From positions 99,561,261-99,625,260 of the forward strand of contig NC_133653.1 of assembly GCF_009905375.1 (NCBI RefSeq): 64,000 nt of DNA, given 5' to 3'. The notes beneath the pieces are model-generated. The model was not told where the DNA came from. It searched no databases and was given only the letters and a program-made list of their open reading frames with translations. Within the stretch, counting starts at the first letter, position 1, and every line of letters begins with the position of its first letter. The translations under genes and the position numbers were made by a program. Origin of the DNA: Apium graveolens. Taxonomy: Eukaryota > Streptophyta > Magnoliopsida > Apiales > Apiaceae. Of this stretch, positions 58,267-64,000 are shown one piece after another.

Positions 58267-59614
58267 GGAGGGAAGAAAAATGCTGTAAAGAAATGGAAAC
58301 ATGTCAAGGATTGTGTTGAAGAGTATGTGGTTGAAATGGGTCCAAATTATCTTCATGCTTTAAAACGTCTGTGGATTTGGGCAAATGAAGCCTCAAGTAA
58401 TGGTCAAACAACCTCTTTTAAATTGTGCCAAGAAGCTTTTGGTTCAACCAAAAAGTACTGTCTCTTTCTATCAGATGTCTACGCTTTGTGCACTAGAGGT
58501 GAAATATCAGCCTCTATGATTTGCATCTACATTCAGTAAGTGTCAAAGTTTAAATTTATAATTGCTTATCAATGATATTGAATACGATAAAAGTATGTGT
58601 TAACTACTGCTACATTTTTAATGCAGTTTATTGCATGAAAACTTGAAAAGGAACAAGATGACACATATGGTAGCTTTTGTTGACCCTGGCACAATAGGCG
58701 CTAAATCTTGTGGTTCTGCTGCAGAAAGGTCGCGTGCTCTTGCTTATAGATTCAAAACTGCTAAGAAAGGGCAGTGCTTTCTTTTGCCATATAATCATGC
58801 GTGAGTATTTTTTTAATTTACTTTTTGCCCAATGTACTAAAAAAATAGCCTATTAATTAACTAAAAGAAAAAATGTTCTATTAACTTGTAATTTCACAAG
58901 TCTGCATTGTTGTAATATATGTTTATGTTTTGTTCATCATTTTACTAGGAATCATTTGGTTTTGAGTGTTGTCAATCCAGATGCACAAGTAGTCTATCAC
59001 TTGGACCCTTTGAAGCGGCAAATTGCAAGTTCAGAATGGATGGAGGTGGTTGACAAGTGAGTAATGCATAATACTTATCTTATTTAGCAATCAATTTATT
59101 TATTTACCAAGTTCAGAATGGATGAAAGTAGACGAGTGGCTGCTAATATTTTTTTTAATATATTGTTTAAGTGCCATTAAACTGTACAAGGATAGTGCGA
59201 GAAAGATGTTAAAGAGAAAAATAGTCTGGGAGAATTTGGCGGTATGGTTTTTTAAAGCATCGATGTTAATAGTTTTAATTCAGTGTACCATGTTACATGT
59301 AAATGTCTAAATTTGTATTCTTCAGGGAGTTCCGGTCCAGAATGAAAGCAAGGACTGTGGATTATTTGTGATGCTCTATATGAGGGAAATATGCGACGAT
59401 AAGGAATTTAATTTCTGCTCAAAGGTAAAATAGATCTTATTTTCTTTACAGCGCACTTATTTTCTTTTGTTCTCAATTTTCTAGTAAAATCTAACTTTCA
59501 CAGAAATTGAAATTTTTTCAGTGGCTTCGGAGGGGCAACCACAGTTTCACCGAAGATGATATAAATGACCTTAAGGATGCATGGGAAAAGTTCTTCCTAA
59601 AGCATCACACTTAG
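58267..59614 (+). CDS. Ulp1-like cysteine protease half of CACTA accessory gene
   Basis: Six exons, all GT-AG and phase-consistent: 58267-58535, 58627-58800, 58949-59056, 59172-59241, 59326-59424 and 59522-59614, giving 270 residues without a stop. The C48 (Ulp1/SUMO protease) signature is present: His in NHLVLSVVNP, Asp in YHLDPL, Gln in VPVQNE and Cys in KDCGLFVMLY. Such domains are fused to or encoded beside TNPA-like proteins in many plant CACTA elements; their role in transposition is unsettled. The reading frame joins the preceding half, whose stops would prevent a full-length product, so expression is doubtful despite the intact catalytic set. Confidence 0.82.
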
Positions 59615-59930
59615 GTGCTTGGGCTTTATGGGTGTTTAGATTTTGAAGTAGAACTATTCTGGGGGTTGTTTAAGTAAGAACTATTTTCGGGTTGTTTAAG
59701 TAACTAGATTTTGAAGTAGAACTGTTCTGTTATGGGATCCAATTCATGATGAATATTCTGTGAAATAGGGGGTGGTAATATTTTGGATGAATTGGGAGTG
59801 TTGTCGGATGAATCTTTTGTATGAATTATGTTCTGAATGCTTAGTTAATATATTAATGTTAGTTATGCTTTGTTATTATTTTATACTTGTTATAAGTTGT
59901 ATCAGAAAACAGTCTGGTTAATATTGTTTG
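59615..59930. other. 3' flank of the Ulp1-like gene
   Basis: T-rich 3' untranslated sequence with a repeated AAGTAGAACT.TTCTG word (59645 and 59713). No gene. Confidence 0.5.
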
Positions 59931-60598
59931 TAATCACCCATTGTGGGTTTGAAGTTTAAACAATGCTTAATTGACAACTAAAGTATCGTAACATAAGAAT
60001 CAGACAACGATTTTTAAAGGAAAAAAAGGTCGTGGATAAGTCCTTCACCCCACAGTTTTTAGCAAGAGAACCATTGTCTAATGTATTACACACAAATGTT
60101 TTGTTTCCAAAAACAATTGTAATAATAAACTAGAGACAATAGAATTGCCCAATGAATCAGTTGTAATATAGTTTTCACACAAATGTTTGTTTTGGAAAAC
60201 CATTGTGGTAATACTCACAACTGGGTATAGCCAACATAGTGTTATATAGAAACACTGGTGTTGAGTTACTTCACACAATAGTTTTTATTTTAGCCCCTAT
60301 CAACTATAAGGAGGAAGCACAACACTTTGTCTCATGTGCACTCTTGTCTGAAGGTGGTCTCACAACACTTTGTAATAACTACACCGTTGATTGGATTCAT
60401 TTCACACAATAATATTGTTTACGATTCTGTTGCTTGTAGGAAGGAAGAACAACGCTTGTCTCAGGTGAACCGTTGTGTTAAGCATATCCAGCATGAAGTG
60501 TGCATATAAGAAACACATGTATGGGCCCTGTCTTACGACACTCTGTTACATGAGAACACTTGTGTATAGCAGCATTCTAACAAAGCTTTCTTGTATTT
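59931..60598. repeat. CACTA-type subterminal repeats and eroded right terminus
   Basis: Numerous copies of CACACAAATGTTT, AAAACCATTGT, ACCGTTGT and CACAACACTTTGT resemble the left end at 41952. The last bases GCTTTCTTGTATTT (60585-60598) look like the CACTA terminus TTTCTTGTAGTG with its final bases changed. It marks the 3' end of the element that contains the Ulp1-like gene; no matching left terminus is found close to that gene. Confidence 0.65.
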
Positions 60599-62411
60599 AA
60601 TGACAATTTACTCTTTAAATAATATACAAATGCAATTTTCTTTTTATGTCTACTATTAACATAACTAGAGTTCTTTGTATTATGCACCGAACCACCAACT
60701 CACATTTATTAATAGTCTTTACCATAAAAAATGTTAAAAAATTAATATAAAAATTACTCATTTACCTTTTTTTTATAGATTACATGACACTATTATTAAT
60801 ATTTAAAATTTAGGTACAAAAATTATAAAATACATCATTATATTATGTAAAATTAATATTTTACATTTATTCGGTAAATTAGTCATTATCAACATTTTTA
60901 GATAGATTTTGAAATATTGGTTTACATATTATATAGATGATAGATATAATTTTTTTAGAAAAATAAACTTTTGAGAGTAATCTCAGCAACTCAGCTTTTA
61001 TTTACTCTTAAATTTAACTACTAACTTTATATCTTACCTATACCAGTAATATATAAATATTGCTTTTCATCTTTCTTACGAATTCGCGCGAAATAAATTT
61101 TGATCTAATTATATTCTCAACCTATTTTTCAGATTTATTTATGTTAAGTCGATTATATCTATTTTTCACCGACTCATATTTTTTCGATATTATTTGTGAT
61201 TGTAAGTGGCTCTAGTGGAGTGATTGATTAATAACTTTTCATGAAACTAAAATAATGGTTAAATAGTAAAATATTTGATCACTTAAAAAAATATGTACTT
61301 CATAGATATATTTAATTTAATCACTTAAAGTTTTGAGTAATTTTAATCGGATTTTACTTTTTAAACCATCACTAAATAAAAGATTATTTCACGAGTTTCA
61401 TATGAGCTATAAAATCGTCAAAATCTGATTTTTAGAACCAAAGACAGAACTTAGATAAATTCAAACAAAAATTGATATTTTTAGTAACTGGTTTATTTTT
61501 CTTTATTTCAACTCCAATCTGATTATATTTTTTATTCAAGCCTTTTGAAGGAATGTTAGATATTGAAATAAATAGATGATAATTGTCATTTAATTTATAA
61601 TATGGAAATACATATATCTCTGTGATTTATACAAAATTCTTACTTGTATTTTCTCTTAGGCTTTTGGATAACTTAGTTGTATAATACTTTTAAATCATCA
61701 ACAAATTACATATTATTTCTTGAATTCCCTGTTGCTTCTAAAGCCCTTAAACAAAATCAATTTTAAAACTCAAGATAAAATGAAATAAAATCAAAAAAAA
61801 TTTTGTAAGAAAAATTGCTAAGTAAATTTATTTTTTATATTTGTTTCAACTCCAATTTGATTATCTTTTTCCGTAATTCTTTTAAAGGATAACTAGATCT
61901 TAAAATTAATAAATGATAGTTGTTTGATCTAAAAAGAAACTAGCATAATAACCCGTGCGAGCCACGAACCATTATCTAGAAATATATCACAATGTAGAGG
62001 ATATAATTTTTAAATTTCAGTTTGCGTGAGTATTGTTAGAAAATAAAATGAATAATCCTTTATAATTTTTTTGAATTGTATGAAAAGTATCACCCGAAGT
62101 AGATTACACTCAATGATTTTTTACACTGTTGAGCGATAAAATATTATCTAGTGTTAACAGTTATATTATTAGTCTTTGATTATGATAGATATTTTCGATA
62201 TATGTAATGTTTGGGTTAAAGATATGTCGATACTAATTTAAATTTGTGTAATTCCGATATTTATGGGTGTAAGGTAAATGAAATTGTTGTATTTGGAATG
62301 GATAATGTCTCCGACTAACTCTAGTGATCTCGTATTAAAGTTTTAGTACAAGGTTTTTTTATTTATGGCATAGGTATGTCAAATGAGACTTATGTATTTT
62401 AGAATATGTTA
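60599..62411. other. AT-rich intergenic DNA
   Basis: 1.8 kb with no credible frame, terminal repeat or RNA gene. A short CCCGTGCGAGCCACG word at about 61951 resembles a sequence often seen at repeat edges, but nothing around it supports a call. Confidence 0.55.
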
Positions 62412-62892
62412 TGTTAGAAGAAATTGATGATATCAGCTTATAAAATATCAGAGTTTATCATCAACATTTGTTATCAGACTTTAGAAGAAGGTGACGTCAT
62501 CAGCATGTGTCATTAGCATTTGCTGATAGGTAAATGACATCAGTATTTAGTCACTACGGCTAAAGATCAGGATATATCAAAGATGGAAGTAGCAATCAAA
62601 TTAAGGATATGTTTTATGATTCCTTATTGTAATAGAATATGATTCCTTATTTGATTGTGTAGATGAGCAGTATATAAGCACAGATTAGGTTAACACTTTA
62701 AGTGTCGCGTATTGATATATCTTTTGTGTAACATAGCAACTCTCAAGGATATTTGTTCATCCTTTGAGATATTAGTTTGTAATCAGTTTTTATCAATTAA
62801 TAAAAAACTGTTTATTTTTATTGAGTGCTTAATTCGATTTATCTGCATAAACTATATTCACCCCCCTCTACAGTTGTATTAAGGACCTAACA
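62412..62892 (+). repeat. 5' LTR of a retrotransposon running off the right edge
   Basis: 481 bp from TGTTAGAAGAAATTG to GGACCTAACA, followed two bases later by a primer site. It contains TATATAA at 62671 and AATTAATAAAAAACTG (poly-A signal-like) near 62800. The second LTR lies outside the window, so the left boundary rests on the TG end and length only; TGTTA (62407-62411) is the candidate target duplication. Confidence 0.75.
62671..62677 (+). promoter_or_regulatory. TATA box in the 62.4 kb LTR
   Basis: TATATAA followed by GCACAG, 260 bases into the LTR, placed correctly for a U3 promoter. Confidence 0.6.
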
Positions 62893-62894
62893 AT

Positions 62895-62906
62895 TGGTAT
62901 CATAGC
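62895..62906 (+). other. Primer binding site of the right-edge element
   Basis: TGGTATCATAGC, one mismatch from the usual tRNA-Met complement. Confidence 0.8.
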
Positions 62907-62944
62907 TTGTTGTATTAAGGAACTTGATATTTGCAAGGTTTCCT

Positions 62945-64000
62945 ATGACTTATGGTTTGCCTAACCAACAAAGTACTAAGCTGTAGGATATAATAGTTGG
63001 TTACCCACCTGTAGCTAATCCCAGCACTACAACCCAAATACTTCCTCAAACACAATTCACCTCAGGTGCCTACCAAAAGACACCTGTTATAAAAAGGAAG
63101 AAATCAGCAAAAGCTGATGTTAGGGTTATTGTTTCAACTGAGAACCCACGGGACATAATTTTCCAGTCTGCTAGGTCTTATGGTCAAAGAGCAAGTGCTG
63201 CAAATGCTGATGTAGCACAGAAAATGGGTTCAGTATAATCTTCTCGTTCTTCTAAGCCTTCAGACCTTGTTAAGAGAAAGCTTGTACTTGCTGAGTCAGA
63301 ATCAAATGATGAGGAAAATGCTACCTTATCATCCAAATTCAAAAAGTTAAATCCTAATTCTACTCAGTGTCCAATTGTGTTATCAACTGATGAGGGAGGT
63401 GATGCTGTTCAATTTGATTCAAGTCTGAGACTAAGGATCAAGAAGAAGAAATTAGTCGAAACCTACATTGCTCAAAGTCTGATGCAGATCAAGAAGGAAA
63501 TTGCTGAGGAGACACATGGTGCAACTACTGGTTCCGATCAGTGGACTAGCCAAATTACTGATGCACCTGTGGTAATTACTAATTCTACAGCAAAGAAGAA
63601 TAGAGTAAGGGAGATCACTCATGAACAAGTGGAGGAATCTGTCAAGAAATTGCAGAAACAAAGATTGTATTCTGGATCAAGCACACAAGAACCTATATCT
63701 CAAAAGGATACAACAGCTACTACAAATTATGATTCTGTCACACAAGAACCTGTACTTCAAAGTAGTACAACATACTTTATTCAAGTGGAGCCTCTTGATG
63801 AAAAGTCCATTCAAGAATGACACAACGCAGCAACTGCGAAGATAACAGCTAAAGCCGCCAGAGTTAAAGACATCTACAAGTCTGTAGAAAGGCACACTTC
63901 AAAGTATAGAGTTGGCTTTCCATTTATAGCAGCCCAGGAGTTAGAAACTGAGGAGAGGAGTACACAAAAACCTGAATGTCAAAGTCATCCAGCAACTCCT
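62945..64000 (+). pseudogene. First reading frame of the right-edge element, unrecognised and broken
   Basis: From ATG at 62945 one frame continues to the window end with three stops (TAG 62984, TAA 63236, TGA 63818). The longest open piece is 63239-63820. The product is hydrophilic, Lys/Ser/Thr-rich, with a charged helical stretch (LRLRIKKKKLVETY) and a repeated T-Q-[EK]-P word (near 63685, 63744 and 63968). It lacks the FxxxxYxxW-type opening and zinc knuckle of Copia gag in this first kilobase. It may be an accessory frame placed before gag or replacing it, as in non-autonomous elements. The rest is outside the window. Confidence 0.55.

Noticed and set aside
61940..61970. CCCGTGCGAGCCACG word as a Helitron or MITE end
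   Set aside because: No partner terminus, hairpin-CTRR end or target duplication found nearby.

Overview
The window looks like heterochromatic, retrotransposon-packed nuclear DNA of a flowering plant, most likely a eudicot. The evidence is the AT-rich background, Ty1/copia elements of the Sirevirus type primed by a tRNA-Met-like sequence, a CACTA (En/Spm) transposon with a TNP2-type transposase, and plant GT-AG introns with CT-rich leaders. I found no convincing host gene, tRNA, rRNA or CRISPR array. All family names come from motifs read by eye; no database search was run.

Left part (1-39826) is a Russian doll of Ty1/copia elements. C2 (reverse, 34440-39826, 5' portion only) was hit in its reverse transcriptase region by C3 (reverse, 16930-34439). 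C3 was then hit three times. Element B (reverse, 20112-28116, TSD CTTCC, internally deleted) entered its gag. A 3.4 kb probable solo LTR (29765-33156, TSD ACTTG) entered its own LTR. C1 (reverse, same family as C2) entered its integrase region, with its 5' LTR at 15919-16929. C1 in turn carries the youngest insertion, a complete 12.2 kb forward element, S (421-12662, TSD ACTTG). The left ends of C1, C2 and C3 lie outside the window.

Element S is the most interesting unit. It has near-identical 1355/1354 bp LTRs, gag and pol in one frame split by a single TAA, and then a 1.27 kb spacer with four inverted repeats also found in its LTR. These are followed at once by a TATA box. Next comes a large accessory reading frame of 905 codons, a TAG, and 221 further codons, of no family I recognise. 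The layout suggests an internal promoter built from LTR-like hairpins that drives a separate mRNA.

Middle part (39827-47481) holds a short unassigned stretch, a solo LTR (40692-41791, TSD TAGGA) and a CACTA element (41952-47481) with terminal and subterminal repeats and a decayed TNP2 transposase gene on the reverse strand.

Right part holds a 320 bp tandem duplication of flanking DNA. Its second copy is interrupted by a 6.7 kb array (47969-54656) made of one forward LTR joined head-on to three reverse LTR plus 174-bp-internal-domain units with a 1626 bp period, the whole bounded by TSD TTAGC. Beyond it lie a forward multi-exon CACTA accessory gene (TNPA-like N-terminal half with stops, intact six-exon Ulp1-like protease half, 56024-59614) and a degenerate CACTA terminus (to about 60598). 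An AT-rich stretch with nothing recognisable follows. Last comes the 5' LTR and first kilobase of another LTR element (from 62412), whose first reading frame is not a recognisable gag.
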